Shown here one piece after another: positions 1-9,035 of a DNA stretch of 64,000 bases. Source of the stretch: DATFKA01 sp035268885. Lineage in GTDB: Bacteria; Bacteroidota; Bacteroidia; Chitinophagales; Saprospiraceae. Both the position numbers and the translations under genes were made by a program. Numbering within the stretch: the stretch's first letter is position 1; each line of letters begins with the position of its first letter. The notes under the pieces are model-generated. The model did not search any database. It had not been told where the DNA came from and was given only the letters and a program-made list of their open reading frames with translations. Location: the NCBI GenBank assembly GCA_035268885.1, contig DATFKA010000101.1:39108-103107 (forward strand), given 5' to 3'.

Positions 1-420
1 GAAAATGTAGCCCTACCCTTGGTCTATGCCGGAATGAGTAAGTCCAAACGAAGTGAACGCGCCCGGGACGTACTATCCCAAGTAGGACTGGGTGATCGGG
101 TTGACCACAAACCCAATGAGCTATCCGGGGGGCAACGACAACGCGTGGCCATTGCCCGGGCACTGGTCAATAATCCTTCCATTATTTTGGCCGACGAGCC
201 TACCGGTAACCTCGATACCAAAACCTCCATTGAGATCATGAGCATTTTCGAAAAAATCCACAACGATGGCAATACCATTATTCTGGTAACCCACGAACCG
301 GATATTGCGGAGCACGCACACCGCATCATACGCCTGCGCGATGGCCTGGTAGAAACGGATGAACGGAATGAGAATGTAGTAACGGTCGATCATCCCGAGC
401 ACCGCTACAAACAAGATTAG
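1..420 (+). CDS. ABC transporter ATP-binding protein, LolD/MacB type (5' end cut by window)
   Basis: This is the C-terminal two thirds of an ABC ATPase. The frame is open from base 1, where it reads ENVALPLVYAGM, the sequence that normally follows the Q-loop in LolD/MacB/FtsE-like ATPases, so the gene starts outside the window. The ABC signature LSGGQRQRVAIARAL is encoded at about 121-165, Walker B plus D-loop ILADEPTGNLD at about 184-216, and the H-loop histidine in VTHEPD at about 290-300. The family energises MacB/LolCE-type permeases that move lipoproteins or export peptides and macrolides across the envelope. The permease partner is not in the window and may lie upstream. The downstream hairpin at 482-512 fits an operon end. 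LolD, MacB-ATPase and YtrE cannot be told apart from this fragment. Confidence 0.9.
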   Translation, partial: ENVALPLVYAGMSKSKRSERARDVLSQVGLGDRVDHKPNELSGGQRQRVAIARALVNNPSIILADEPTGNLDTKTSIEIMSIFEKIHNDGNTIILVTHEPDIAEHAHRIIRLRDGLVETDERNENVVTVDHPEHRYKQD

Positions 421-481
421 AAATCCTGCCTGATAAAAGGGCATCCAAAATAAACTTCATTTTTACTAATGCATTTATATT

Positions 482-512
482 AAAGCCGCACCTTAGGTGC
501 GGCTTTGTTTTT
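482..512 (+). terminator. Rho-independent terminator after the ABC ATPase
   Basis: A perfect 11-bp stem (AAAGCCGCACC, loop TTA, GGTGCGGCTTT) is followed by GTTTTT. It sits 61 bp after the ABC ATPase stop. A GTG codon at 497 lies inside its right arm, which argues against that GTG as the start of the next gene. Confidence 0.85.
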
Positions 513-513
513 A

Positions 514-521
514 TACTTTTG
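514..521 (+). promoter_or_regulatory. Bacteroidota-type -7 element before the cobalamin adenosyltransferase
   Basis: TACTTTTG matches the TAnnTTTG -7 consensus of the Bacteroidota housekeeping sigma factor. It lies between the terminator and the ATG at 536, so the leader would be about 10 nt. No clear -33 TTG was found. Confidence 0.5.
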
Positions 522-535
522 TAAAAAAGAAGAAA

Positions 536-1084
536 ATGAAAATATACACGAAGACTGGCGATAAAGGCGAAACCTCCATTTTTGGTGGCAAAAGACTGCT
601 TAAAGATGATATCCGTATCGAAGCCTACGGGACGGTTGATGAACTAAATTCCTACCTGGGACTGATCCGCGACCATATCTCCGAGGAATACACCCGCGAA
701 TTACTCAAGCAAATCCAGGATCGGCTATTTACCATTGGTTCTAATCTGGCCAGTGATCCGGAGAAAGAATTAACCACGCCAGACATCTTCCCGGAAGATA
801 TTGAACGACTGGAACAAAAAATGGACGAGATGAACGAAAGCCTGGCTCCGCTTAAACACTTCATCCTACCGGGTGGGCACCCCCTGGTGTCGTATTGCCA
901 TATCGCCCGCTGTGTCTGTCGACGTGCCGAACGCCGGGTGGTCAGCCTTTCTCAACAAGAGCAGGTAGAAGCGATCGTCGTCCGCTACCTGAATCGACTT
1001 TCGGATTATTTATTTGTCCTGGCCAGAAAGCTATCCAAAGACCTGGAGGTAGCCGAAGTCGCCTGGAGACCAAGAAGCAAATAG
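536..1084 (+). CDS. PduO-type ATP:cob(I)alamin adenosyltransferase
   Basis: It transfers the adenosyl group of ATP to cob(I)alamin, giving coenzyme B12 in the cytoplasm. The 182-residue product starts with the hallmark MKIYTKTGDKGETSIFGG, which contains the ATP-binding TKxGDxG segment. The second family motif follows at about residues 26-40 (RIEAYGTVDELNSYLG). The C-terminal half carries CRRAERRV (about residue 127) and YLNRLSDYLFVLAR (about residues 150-163), both typical of PduO/MMAB. The start was set at ATG 536 because a GTG start at 497 would lie inside the upstream terminator and add a 13-residue unrelated extension. Length and motifs match intact family members. No B12-dependent enzyme is adjacent, so the client enzyme is unknown. 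Confidence 0.93.
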   Translation: MKIYTKTGDKGETSIFGGKRLLKDDIRIEAYGTVDELNSYLGLIRDHISEEYTRELLKQIQDRLFTIGSNLASDPEKELTTPDIFPEDIERLEQKMDEMNESLAPLKHFILPGGHPLVSYCHIARCVCRRAERRVVSLSQQEQVEAIVVRYLNRLSDYLFVLARKLSKDLEVAEVAWRPRSK

Positions 1085-1091
1085 AATTCCT

Positions 1092-1099
1092 TACCTTTG
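1092..1099 (+). promoter_or_regulatory. -7 element placed for a leaderless pgpH-like transcript
   Basis: TACCTTTG matches TAnnTTTG and ends 5 bp before the ATG at 1104. With the usual -7 geometry, transcription would begin at or very near the start codon, giving a leaderless or near-leaderless mRNA. Confidence 0.5.
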
Positions 1100-1103
1100 C
1101 TGT

Positions 1104-3197
1104 ATGACTAAGCTAAAGACTGCTTTGGAGGGAGTGCCCAAGTTCTTCAGATACCTGCTGATCCTGGGTGTCGTAGGTTTTATAAGTCTGCTATTCCCCA
1201 ATAGCGTGCGTTTTGAGTATGAATATGAAAAGGGACAGAGTTGGCGGTATGAAACCCTGACGGCTCCTTTCGACTTTGCAATTAACAAACCAGGGCAACA
1301 ATTAGAGACTGAACTTCAGCAGGCCATGGATGATTATCATCCCTATTACGAACGGCTGCCCGAGGTTGACAATAGATCTATTCAGGATTTTCAGGGTAGC
1401 TTTGACCAGCGCCTGGACGACCTTTCGGAAAATGAACAGTTTCAGGATCTACGCCGGAGGCCCAATCGCTACAAGCGTTTTGGCACCAATTTTCTGGAGC
1501 AATATTACCAGGTGGGTATTATTAAAACGCTCGAAGCTCATCAAACAGCGGATAAGCCCTTTCTCATAAATTTATTTAATGAGGCAGACCTCAGCACCGT
1601 CCCGCTGAATCGTTTTTATGAGGTGGAAGAGGTAAAGCAAGCCCTGAATGATACGCTTGCGAAAAGTAGCCTGGAGGATACTGATTTCCTGCTGCCGCTT
1701 CTTCAGGAGCGAATCATTCCAAATATCGTTTACCAGGACAGCATTAGTCAAAGTATTCAGGAGGAGATTGCCCAGGGTATATCCCCTACACAGGGAATGG
1801 TCCGCAAAGGAGAACTCATTGTGAACCGGGGCGATAATATCAATGATCAGGTATATCAGAAATTGCTTTCCCTGGAAAAGCAGTACGAGAATAATATGAT
1901 GGCCAATCGGTCTCGCTTGCTCATATTTATTGGTTATTTTCTGCTCACCAGTCTAATTATTGGTGTTTTTGTCCTGTACCTAATCAATTTTGCCTCGGAC
2001 ATTTTCAACAGTACCGTTAAGTTGATTTTTATCTTTATGTGGCTGGTACTGTATAGTTATTTAGTCACCGCGGTAGAAAGTACGGAATTATTGAACGCTT
2101 ACCTGATTCCCTTCTGTATTGTCCCCATCGTAATCAAAACTTTTTACCAGGAGCGGCTGGCCCTTTTCACCCATATCATCGTCGTATTGATTGCGAGTTT
2201 CCTCTCCAGCCAGGGTTATGAATTTACCTTTTTGCAGATTTTGGCCGGTATTGTTGTTTTACTTACGGATGTGGACACCCGGGATTGGACCCGTTTTTTC
2301 ACTTCCATCTTCTTCTTATTCCTGACCTATTCGGTTGGGTATTTCAGTTTATCGCTCATTCAGGAAGGGCGCTTATCAGACATTGACTTTTCTAATTACT
2401 CCTGGTTGCTGATTAATGTAGTGCTTACCCTACTAGCCTATCCGCTCATCCCTCTATTAGAGCGTTTTTTTGGTTTCACTTCCTCCATTTCACTAATGGA
2501 ATTATCCGATATGAACCGTCCGCTTTTGCGAAAGCTGGCCCTGGATGCTCCCGGCACCCTGCAACACTCTTTGCAGGTAGCTAACCTTTCGGAAGCTGCT
2601 GCTCAGGAGATCGGTGCGGATGCTTTACTCGTTAAGGTGGCCGCCCTGTATCACGATATTGGTAAGACCAAAAACCCGGAATACTTCATTGAGAATCAGG
2701 CGGGAAAAAATCCGCATAATGACATCTCTCACCTGGATAGCGCGAAGATCATTATCGATCATATTCCCGCGGGTGTAGAAATGGCGAAAAAAGCCCGCTT
2801 GCCTAAGTTGTTGATTCAGTTCATCAAGACCCATCATGGGACTACCCGAACGGAATATTTCTATCGGAATTATTTGAAGGAACATCCCAACGAATCCATT
2901 GATGAACAGCTGTTTTGTTATCCGGGTCCCAAACCGGTTTCAAAGGAAGAAACCATTCTCATGCTGGCCGATTCTATTGAGGCCGCTTGTAAAAGCTTAA
3001 AAGAACCTACGGAGGAGAACCTTAACGAACTCATTGATAAAATTATCAACGGTAAGATTCAGCACGGCCAGTTGGAAGAGTCGACCATGACCTTCGAAGA
3101 GCTGGTATCTGTGAAGGGTATATTTCAGAAAGTAATGAAATCGGTTCACCACGTAAGGATTGAGTACCCGGAGGAAGATCAGAAGAAAGCGAAATAA
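1104..3197 (+). CDS. PgpH/YqfF-like 7TM receptor with intracellular HD phosphohydrolase domain
   Basis: This 697-residue membrane protein has the 7TMR-HDED / 7TM-7TMR_HD / HD layout of PgpH. A signal-anchor helix lies at about residues 16-35, followed by an extracytoplasmic domain to about 275. A hydrophobic block at about 280-460 holds several membrane helices, and a cytoplasmic HD domain runs from about 480 to 690. HD residues are visible in LYHDIGKTKNPEYF (about 519-532) with further histidines in NPHNDISHLD (about 540) and KTHHGTTRTEYFY (about 580). Characterised PgpH proteins hydrolyse cyclic di-AMP, so a c-di-AMP phosphodiesterase role is likely by family. It follows the cobalamin gene by 19 bp but has its own -7 element. 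The gene looks complete. Confidence 0.9.
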   Translation: MTKLKTALEGVPKFFRYLLILGVVGFISLLFPNSVRFEYEYEKGQSWRYETLTAPFDFAINKPGQQLETELQQAMDDYHPYYERLPEVDNRSIQDFQGSFDQRLDDLSENEQFQDLRRRPNRYKRFGTNFLEQYYQVGIIKTLEAHQTADKPFLINLFNEADLSTVPLNRFYEVEEVKQALNDTLAKSSLEDTDFLLPLLQERIIPNIVYQDSISQSIQEEIAQGISPTQGMVRKGELIVNRGDNINDQVYQKLLSLEKQYENNMMANRSRLLIFIGYFLLTSLIIGVFVLYLINFASDIFNSTVKLIFIFMWLVLYSYLVTAVESTELLNAYLIPFCIVPIVIKTFYQERLALFTHIIVVLIASFLSSQGYEFTFLQILAGIVVLLTDVDTRDWTRFFTSIFFLFLTYSVGYFSLSLIQEGRLSDIDFSNYSWLLINVVLTLLAYPLIPLLERFFGFTSSISLMELSDMNRPLLRKLALDAPGTLQHSLQVANLSEAAAQEIGADALLVKVAALYHDIGKTKNPEYFIENQAGKNPHNDISHLDSAKIIIDHIPAGVEMAKKARLPKLLIQFIKTHHGTTRTEYFYRNYLKEHPNESIDEQLFCYPGPKPVSKEETILMLADSIEAACKSLKEPTEENLNELIDKIINGKIQHGQLEESTMTFEELVSVKGIFQKVMKSVHHVRIEYPEEDQKKAK

Positions 3198-3378
3198 GAA
3201 AGCTATTTATCGGTATTTACGTAAAATATCCTTATCTTTGGAAGGCAAACAAAGGAACCAACCATTCAGAAGTAGCTGACACAATCTATCCCAACTACCA
3301 GATTAATTTACTGAGCTAAAGTAAAGCATCTGACGAAGACTTGCTTTAGCCATAATAAAGCGTAGGTTTAGATAGTTA

Positions 3379-3386
3379 TATTTTTG
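3379..3386 (+). promoter_or_regulatory. -7 element of the large T9SS protein gene; second candidate at 3233
   Basis: TATTTTTG at 3379-3386 matches TAnnTTTG and precedes ATG 3399 by 12 bp. A second match, TATCTTTG, lies at 3233-3240. Between them is a 10-bp stem with one G-T pair (GCTAAAGTAA at 3315-3324 and TTGCTTTAGC at 3341-3350). A TTG codon at 3384 lies inside the -7 element, which favours ATG 3399 as the start. Confidence 0.45.
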
Positions 3387-3398
3387 CAAAAGCAAATC

Positions 3399-6300
3399 AT
3401 GAGATCGGCTAAAATCTGTCACGGCTGGCTTTTGAGTATGCTCATCATAGCATTACTCTCCCCCCTCCCGCTTAGCAGTCAAACTGCAAGTAATTACAGC
3501 TGTGTAGGTACTGCTCAGGTCTCCGTTGATGGCGATTGTCAATACGTAATCGATCCCAAAACCCTGCTCCAAGGGGATTCCATTCCAGATAACTTAAAGG
3601 TATTCGTTTTTGATAAGAACCCAAGTAACCGGGAGATAGTCGAATGCCCGGGGACCTATAACTATTCCATTACCAACGAAAGAAATGCCATTATTTGTTG
3701 GGGTCTAATCACCCTGATTGATGACCTGAGCCCTGTACCTACCGACACCATTCAAACCCTCGACACGCTCGAGTGTGCACAGATTGACAAAGTCCTCAAC
3801 AATCCAAATACCATTCGTCCTTTTGTTGATGGCCAACCGAATCCTTACTATTTGGGGGAAGTACAATTTGAGGAGAATTGCGTTTCCTGTAACTGCGAAT
3901 TAACCGTTAAATTTTTTGACCAGGTAGATTTCTTCGCCTGTGATAGCCTACCCTATTTTGCCAAAATCACTCGCCGTTGGACCGCGTCGGACTGCGAAAA
4001 TAATCTCACCCAGGTCGAACAATACTTCCATCTGGTCCGCCCTTCTTTTGATGCTCTTCACCTGATACCCGATCAGGAAGTGGTTACCTGCTCACCAGAA
4101 GAAGTAATCATACCAGACCAGTATCCCTTCTGGATTGACGTCTTTGGTGATACGCTCTATCTGAACGAACTGGATTGTAATCTCGACATCCAATTAATCG
4201 ACGAAATAAATACCGACTGTGGAGGGCTGTATAATGAGTTAAACCGCCAAGTGCAGATCTTCGACTGGTGTACCGGAGACACCAGTATTGTAGACAGCTA
4301 CCTGATCCGCTACGGAGATTTGGAAGCTCCTCTCTTTACCCGAAAAGCCATTAATCTACCCGGCACGAATACGCTGGCCGCTCTAAATACAACATATTTA
4401 CGAACGCAACTGATCGCACTTGGACAGCAAGGCAAAGTAACCGAGCTTTCTACCGGCCCTATGGATTGTACCATTAGCTTTCCCTTAGACCAGGATTTTC
4501 TACAACAGCAGTTTGATTATCGAGTGGAAGATTGTAGTACCAGCCGATACAGCTTTGGCTTCTATTCTTTTGAGGATTCCGGTCAGTGGCGTTACAGTGA
4601 CTTTAACACACCTCAGTCAACCATCGGAACGGCGGTACAAAACATACCTCCGGGTATGCACGCCATGGTCATTGAGGCCGATGACGAATGTGAGAATAAA
4701 GGTAAAGGCTTGCTGTTCTTTTTCGTGAGGGACCGGATTGCCCCCCTTGCCAAATGTCCCGAAGAGCTAACAGTTACCATCCAGGCCCAGCAAGATCAAG
4801 GCTACTACCAGTGGCTTAGCATAGAAGAGGTTGATCAAAATAGCGATGACAACTGTCAGTTGGATAGAAGAGAAATGAGACGCAGTGTAGCTCAGCTCGA
4901 CGAGCAGCTATCCGATTTCATTGCACTGGGCTACGATAGTGATCAGAATGGCCGCATTGACCAGGCTGATTATTTCGATACCAATCAGAATGGTCAGCAA
5001 GACCCCGAAGAATATAACTGGACCCTCGAAAATGGGAAATGGTATACCCCCTGGACGGACCGACTCGCTTTTTTCTGTTCAGATCTCAGCAAAGAGCTGG
5101 AGATACAAGCCCGGTTTTTTGATCAGGCAATTGAACCACTGACCGGAACACCTGCCCCTAACGTAGGACAATGCTGGGTTGACCTTACCGTGCAAGATAC
5201 CAGTCGTTTAAGTATTGCCCCCTTAAATAATTTACAGCTGGATTGTAGTGATCCGATTGTAGGACTGCTGGAAGCTGGTAGCTACGTGTATCCCGAAGAT
5301 AGCAGTCTGCTAAATTCCTGGCGCCAGGAGTTGGGCTATCCCGATATTACTGGAAACCTGTGTGGCCAATATACCGTAAGGGAAGTAATCAATAAAAGTC
5401 TCGACAACTGTGGGTTCGGTGAAATAAGCCGAACCATCATTGTGGAGAAACCAATGGAGGAAGGCATATTCCGGGAGTCTACCGAGCAGAAAATAACGAT
5501 TCGGGAACGCTACGATTACTGGATTAAATTCCCAAAAGACATTCAGGCGAACTGCTCAGCGGGAATTGTCGATTCCGGATACCTGGAAGTGGAAGAAGAA
5601 CACTGTGATCTACTAGCCGTAGCCTATAATGATACTTACCTCTACGCTCCACAGGATGTTGATGCCTGCTTTAAAATTTTTCGTACCTATCAGGTGATTA
5701 ACTGGTGCGAATACAATGGGCGTTCTGCCCCCCTTATCATTTCTCGCGACTGGGACAACTGGAATGGAGAAAGCTGCGGGACCAATTACAATATGAATCC
5801 CAACCGACCCGACGGTAATAATCAGCCTGGGGACAATGACCTATTCGTCATTGTACATCGCAATTTTAATGATGAGCTACCGGACACCGTTTATTATGAT
5901 GCTGATTCCAATCCGTATAATAGTTTTCCTGACAACCCAGAGACGCCGAATCAAACAGAAGCTTACTGGTGGAAAGTAATCAGTGGCCCCGGATCACCAG
6001 AAAGTAATACTTATTATCAGACACCACTAGTTTGTGGTAATACTGGACTAACCATTGAAAATGTCTGGGGTGAAAATATCGAAGAAGGTTCTACACAAGC
6101 CGATGAGGAAAATAACCCAAGTCCCCGGTTTGGCTCTTTTGGGTATTGGCAGTACACTCAGCACTTATTGGTCTATGACGATATATACCCAGAGGTAGAA
6201 ATTAGTGGTTCCCCTTTTATATGTGGGGAAATGACCGACGACTGCCTGGTAGAAGTCGAACTAGGAATGATCATTAGCGATCAGTGTATCGGATCTAATG

Positions 6301-8066
6301 ACCTGAAACTCGAGATTTGGTTTGATGAAAATAGAAACGGACAATCACTGGTAGATTATTCAGTTTTTTTAGAGGATACCCTTTTTAAGGCTCGCTTCCC
6401 TTTGGGTAGCCATCAACTTGTGCTCTGGGCCGACGATAATTGCGGTAACCGCGTACGTCAGATTTTCAACTTGACTATCAACGATTGTACCGCTCCACAA
6501 CCCATTTGTCGGCCAGGTAGGATTGTAGAATTAATGGCAGATGGCAATGGCGGAGCAGTGGCTAGTGCCCTGGCAGCTGATTTTTTGGAGACAGCGGTGT
6601 ACGATTGTGCCGGTCAGGGACCGGAAGAAGACAGCCGGGGACGGCTTCGCGTCAATGATTTTTCCATCAACCTGAAAGATCAGTCGGCGGATCGATCGCA
6701 GACTAGCCTAAATTTTAATTGTCAGCAGTTAAGCGAGCCGGAGTTCCTGGTAGAAATCCATGCCTGGGATGAAAATGACCAACACGGTTTTTGCGAAAGC
6801 ATTATCAGCATAAAAGACACCGAAAATACCTGCCCCTTCTCTTCGGGAATGATCGCTGGTACCATTTTGACGGAAGATAATCGTTTCATCCAAAATGCCG
6901 ACGTTAGCCTGAGTGGTCCCTTGTCTATGTTATACCTTAGTGATGAAAACGGAAAGTACGCATTTGACCAAATCGAGACCAACACGGATTATACCGTAAG
7001 CCCCAGCCTGAATAGTGGCTTCCTGAATGGTATTTCTACCTGGGATATTCTGATTATTCAAAACCACATTCTGGGTCGACAAGTACTGGACAGTCCTTAC
7101 AAACGCATCGCCGCTGATGTCAATAATTCCAAAGCCATTTCTACCCTGGATTTAATTGAATTACGAAAACTAATCCTGAGTGTAGATCTTCGTTTTGAGA
7201 ACAATACCAGTTGGCGGTTTATCCCGGCAGATTATCGATTCCCCAATCCGCAGAACCCCTGGCAGACCTCCTTCCCGGAGATTATCAATATCAATAACCT
7301 TGCGGACAGCCTGATGAGTGTAGATTTCGTCGGTGTAAAAATTGGTGATGTAAGTGGTAATGTAGACCCAGCCAGCACGCTAAGTATAGATGAAAGAAGT
7401 CAAACGACAACAAGTCTTCAATTTACAGATCGTTTCCTTTCACCGGATCAGATTTATACCATTCCCATTAAGGCTAATCTGGAGCAAATCCAGGGTATGC
7501 AATTCACCCTGCAAATTGATCAGGATAAAGCGGATCTGCTAGAGGTTACTCCGGGCGCTTTCGCGAAAAACAACTACCGTATACAAGCCAATCGAGGCTG
7601 GATAGCCACCAGTTGGTTACAGACCGAGGCAAGTGGAGAAGATCTGGGAAAAGAAATTTGTTTTCACCTGGTCCTAAAACCTAAAAAAGAACTGCGTTTG
7701 AGTGAAGTCTTGTCCCTGACGGATCATTGGGTGAAGAGTGAAGCTTACGCGGATGATCGGGTGAAAAGTCTACTGCTGCAAAGCCGGGGCGAAGTTAAGA
7801 CAAAAGAGACATTCCTCTTTGAAAAGGTTTATCCCAATCCTTTTCGTGCTGAAACCCGCATTGTTTTCTATAATCCGATCCGCCAGAAATTGAATATTCA
7901 GCTATATACCCTTAGCGGTCAGTTATTGTGGCAATCCGCACAACAGTACGAATCCGGAAAGCAAGTAGTACCCATATTCGGAAAGCAATTGCCCGGTAAA
8001 GGCATATACCTGGTAAAAATAAGGAGTGCTCAGAATGAACAAACCCGCCGGATTGTCTATCATTAA
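3399..8066 (+). CDS. Very large secreted protein with EF-hand, dockerin-like, cohesin-like and T9SS sorting domains
   Basis: The 1555-residue product opens with a signal peptide (hydrophobic LLSMLIIALLSPLPL, cleavage near LSSQ). It then has a long Cys-rich region without a family that could be named, with repeated GxC/DxC-type segments. A paired EF-hand-like loop, DSDQNGRID then DTNQNGQQDPEE, lies at about residues 510-535. A CnaB-like segment (about 1150-1205) precedes a dockerin-like pair: STWDILIIQNHILG at about 1211 and DVNNSKAISTLDLIELRK at about 1240. A cohesin-like beta segment follows (about 1340-1450), and the end is a Por-secretion C-terminal domain starting VYPNPF at about 1477. 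T9SS substrates with this domain are exported across the outer membrane and either released or attached to the cell surface. The gene stands alone between two promoters. An adhesive or structural role is only an inference. Confidence 0.85.
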   Translation: MRSAKICHGWLLSMLIIALLSPLPLSSQTASNYSCVGTAQVSVDGDCQYVIDPKTLLQGDSIPDNLKVFVFDKNPSNREIVECPGTYNYSITNERNAIICWGLITLIDDLSPVPTDTIQTLDTLECAQIDKVLNNPNTIRPFVDGQPNPYYLGEVQFEENCVSCNCELTVKFFDQVDFFACDSLPYFAKITRRWTASDCENNLTQVEQYFHLVRPSFDALHLIPDQEVVTCSPEEVIIPDQYPFWIDVFGDTLYLNELDCNLDIQLIDEINTDCGGLYNELNRQVQIFDWCTGDTSIVDSYLIRYGDLEAPLFTRKAINLPGTNTLAALNTTYLRTQLIALGQQGKVTELSTGPMDCTISFPLDQDFLQQQFDYRVEDCSTSRYSFGFYSFEDSGQWRYSDFNTPQSTIGTAVQNIPPGMHAMVIEADDECENKGKGLLFFFVRDRIAPLAKCPEELTVTIQAQQDQGYYQWLSIEEVDQNSDDNCQLDRREMRRSVAQLDEQLSDFIALGYDSDQNGRIDQADYFDTNQNGQQDPEEYNWTLENGKWYTPWTDRLAFFCSDLSKELEIQARFFDQAIEPLTGTPAPNVGQCWVDLTVQDTSRLSIAPLNNLQLDCSDPIVGLLEAGSYVYPEDSSLLNSWRQELGYPDITGNLCGQYTVREVINKSLDNCGFGEISRTIIVEKPMEEGIFRESTEQKITIRERYDYWIKFPKDIQANCSAGIVDSGYLEVEEEHCDLLAVAYNDTYLYAPQDVDACFKIFRTYQVINWCEYNGRSAPLIISRDWDNWNGESCGTNYNMNPNRPDGNNQPGDNDLFVIVHRNFNDELPDTVYYDADSNPYNSFPDNPETPNQTEAYWWKVISGPGSPESNTYYQTPLVCGNTGLTIENVWGENIEEGSTQADEENNPSPRFGSFGYWQYTQHLLVYDDIYPEVEISGSPFICGEMTDDCLVEVELGMIISDQCIGSNDLKLEIWFDENRNGQSLVDYSVFLEDTLFKARFPLGSHQLVLWADDNCGNRVRQIFNLTINDCTAPQPICRPGRIVELMADGNGGAVASALAADFLETAVYDCAGQGPEEDSRGRLRVNDFSINLKDQSADRSQTSLNFNCQQLSEPEFLVEIHAWDENDQHGFCESIISIKDTENTCPFSSGMIAGTILTEDNRFIQNADVSLSGPLSMLYLSDENGKYAFDQIETNTDYTVSPSLNSGFLNGISTWDILIIQNHILGRQVLDSPYKRIAADVNNSKAISTLDLIELRKLILSVDLRFENNTSWRFIPADYRFPNPQNPWQTSFPEIININNLADSLMSVDFVGVKIGDVSGNVDPASTLSIDERSQTTTSLQFTDRFLSPDQIYTIPIKANLEQIQGMQFTLQIDQDKADLLEVTPGAFAKNNYRIQANRGWIATSWLQTEASGEDLGKEICFHLVLKPKKELRLSEVLSLTDHWVKSEAYADDRVKSLLLQSRGEVKTKETFLFEKVYPNPFRAETRIVFYNPIRQKLNIQLYTLSGQLLWQSAQQYESGKQVVPIFGKQLPGKGIYLVKIRSAQNEQTRRIVYH

Positions 8067-8142
8067 AGAGAGTATTTCATCCTTTGGGAATATTTTTGTG
8101 CGTAAAACTTTTAGATATATAAAAAATCCTAAAGGAATTTTT

Positions 8143-8150
8143 TATTTTTG
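8143..8150 (+). promoter_or_regulatory. -7 element of the transaldolase gene
   Basis: TATTTTTG at 8143-8150 matches TAnnTTTG, 20 bp before ATG 8171. A second copy of the same octamer lies at 8091-8098, so two start sites are possible. Confidence 0.5.
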
Positions 8151-8170
8151 ACTATTAAAAAGATCACTAG

Positions 8171-8833
8171 ATGAAATTTTTTGTCGATACAGCTAGCTTA
8201 TCCGACATTCAAGAAGCCCAGGATTTAGGTATTCTGGACGGTGTTACCACTAACCCATCTCTGATGGCTAAGGAAGGTATCTCCGGAGAAGAAAACGTTT
8301 TAAACCACTATAAAGAAATTTGTAAAATCACGGATGGTGATGTCTCTGCAGAAGTAATTTCCACCGACTTTGAGGGAATGATTGCCGAAGGAGAAAAACT
8401 AGCGGCCCTCGCCCCCAATATCGTGGTTAAAATCCCCATGATCAAAGAAGGGGTAAAGGCGATTCGTTATTTGACTGATAAAGGTATCCGAACGAATTGC
8501 ACCTTAATTTTTTCCGCAGGGCAAGCCATCTTAGCCGCTAAAGCGGGTGCTACTTACCTGTCTCCCTTCATCGGCCGGATTGATGATATCAACTGGGAAG
8601 GGATGGATTTGATTGAACAAATTGCTGAGATATACGCCGTACAGGGTTTTGAAACAGAAATATTAGCTGCGTCCATTCGCAGCTCTAAGCATATTGTAGA
8701 TGCCGCACGTGCGGGTGCCGATGTGGTGACCTGTCCGCTGGAAGCTATTTTAGGCTTATTAAAACATCCTTTGACAGACATTGGTCTGGAGAAATTCCTG
8801 GCTGATCATAAAAGAGCAAATGCGGATGCTTAA
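8171..8833 (+). CDS. Transaldolase / fructose-6-phosphate aldolase, small TalC type
   Basis: This cytoplasmic TIM-barrel aldolase has 220 residues, the length of the compact TalC/FSA/MipB subfamily. The N-terminus MKFFVDTASLSDIQEA and the TTNPSLMAKEG segment (about residues 28-38) are signature regions. The Schiff-base lysine is expected in VVKIPMIKEG (about residues 85-94). The C-terminal DVVTCPLEAILGLLKHPLTD matches the family. It would transfer a dihydroxyacetone unit in the non-oxidative pentose phosphate pathway, or act as a fructose-6-phosphate aldolase; the two activities cannot be separated from motifs alone. It is monocistronic, with its own -7 element upstream and an intrinsic terminator directly downstream. 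Confidence 0.93.
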   Translation: MKFFVDTASLSDIQEAQDLGILDGVTTNPSLMAKEGISGEENVLNHYKEICKITDGDVSAEVISTDFEGMIAEGEKLAALAPNIVVKIPMIKEGVKAIRYLTDKGIRTNCTLIFSAGQAILAAKAGATYLSPFIGRIDDINWEGMDLIEQIAEIYAVQGFETEILAASIRSSKHIVDAARAGADVVTCPLEAILGLLKHPLTDIGLEKFLADHKRANADA

Positions 8834-8878
8834 GCAACCGCGTAAAGAGAGAGGTTATCTAACATACCAATTTGTGAG

Positions 8879-8905
8879 GGAACAGTTTTTACTGTTCCTT
8901 TTTTT
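8879..8905 (+). terminator. Rho-independent terminator after the transaldolase
   Basis: An 8-bp perfect stem (GGAACAGT, loop TTTT, ACTGTTCC) is followed by seven T, 46 bp after the transaldolase stop. Confidence 0.88.
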
Positions 8906-8983
8906 GTCCTTCCCATCCGGTGCCATATCCATCTAGTGAGGCGTTAAAATCTGCTGCATTTTTTTATATTGTGTCCAGACAGT

Positions 8984-9018
8984 CCAGTGGCTCGGGGGTT
9001 AAGTCTCTGAGCCACTGG
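8984..9018 (+). promoter_or_regulatory. Leader hairpin in front of the first Nramp gene
   Basis: A perfect 10-bp inverted repeat, CCAGTGGCTC (8984-8993) and GAGCCACTGG (9009-9018), encloses a 15-nt G-rich loop and ends 17 bp before ATG 9036. No T-run follows, so it is not a terminator. It sits just after TATATTG (from 8966), which resembles a -7 element, so it would form at the 5' end of the mRNA or act as a repressor site. Its role is unknown. Confidence 0.5.
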
Positions 9019-9035
9019 TAGCAGAATTGCGATAC

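Noticed and set aside
497..535. GTG start for the cobalamin adenosyltransferase
   Set aside because: It lies in the arm of an intrinsic terminator, and the added 13 residues do not resemble the family N-terminus; ATG 536 begins exactly at the conserved MKIYTKTGDKG.
8970..9030. Possible tRNA fragment suggested by GGGGGTTAAGTC
   Set aside because: No acceptor stem, anticodon arm or CCA context can be folded; it is only the loop of the Nramp leader hairpin.
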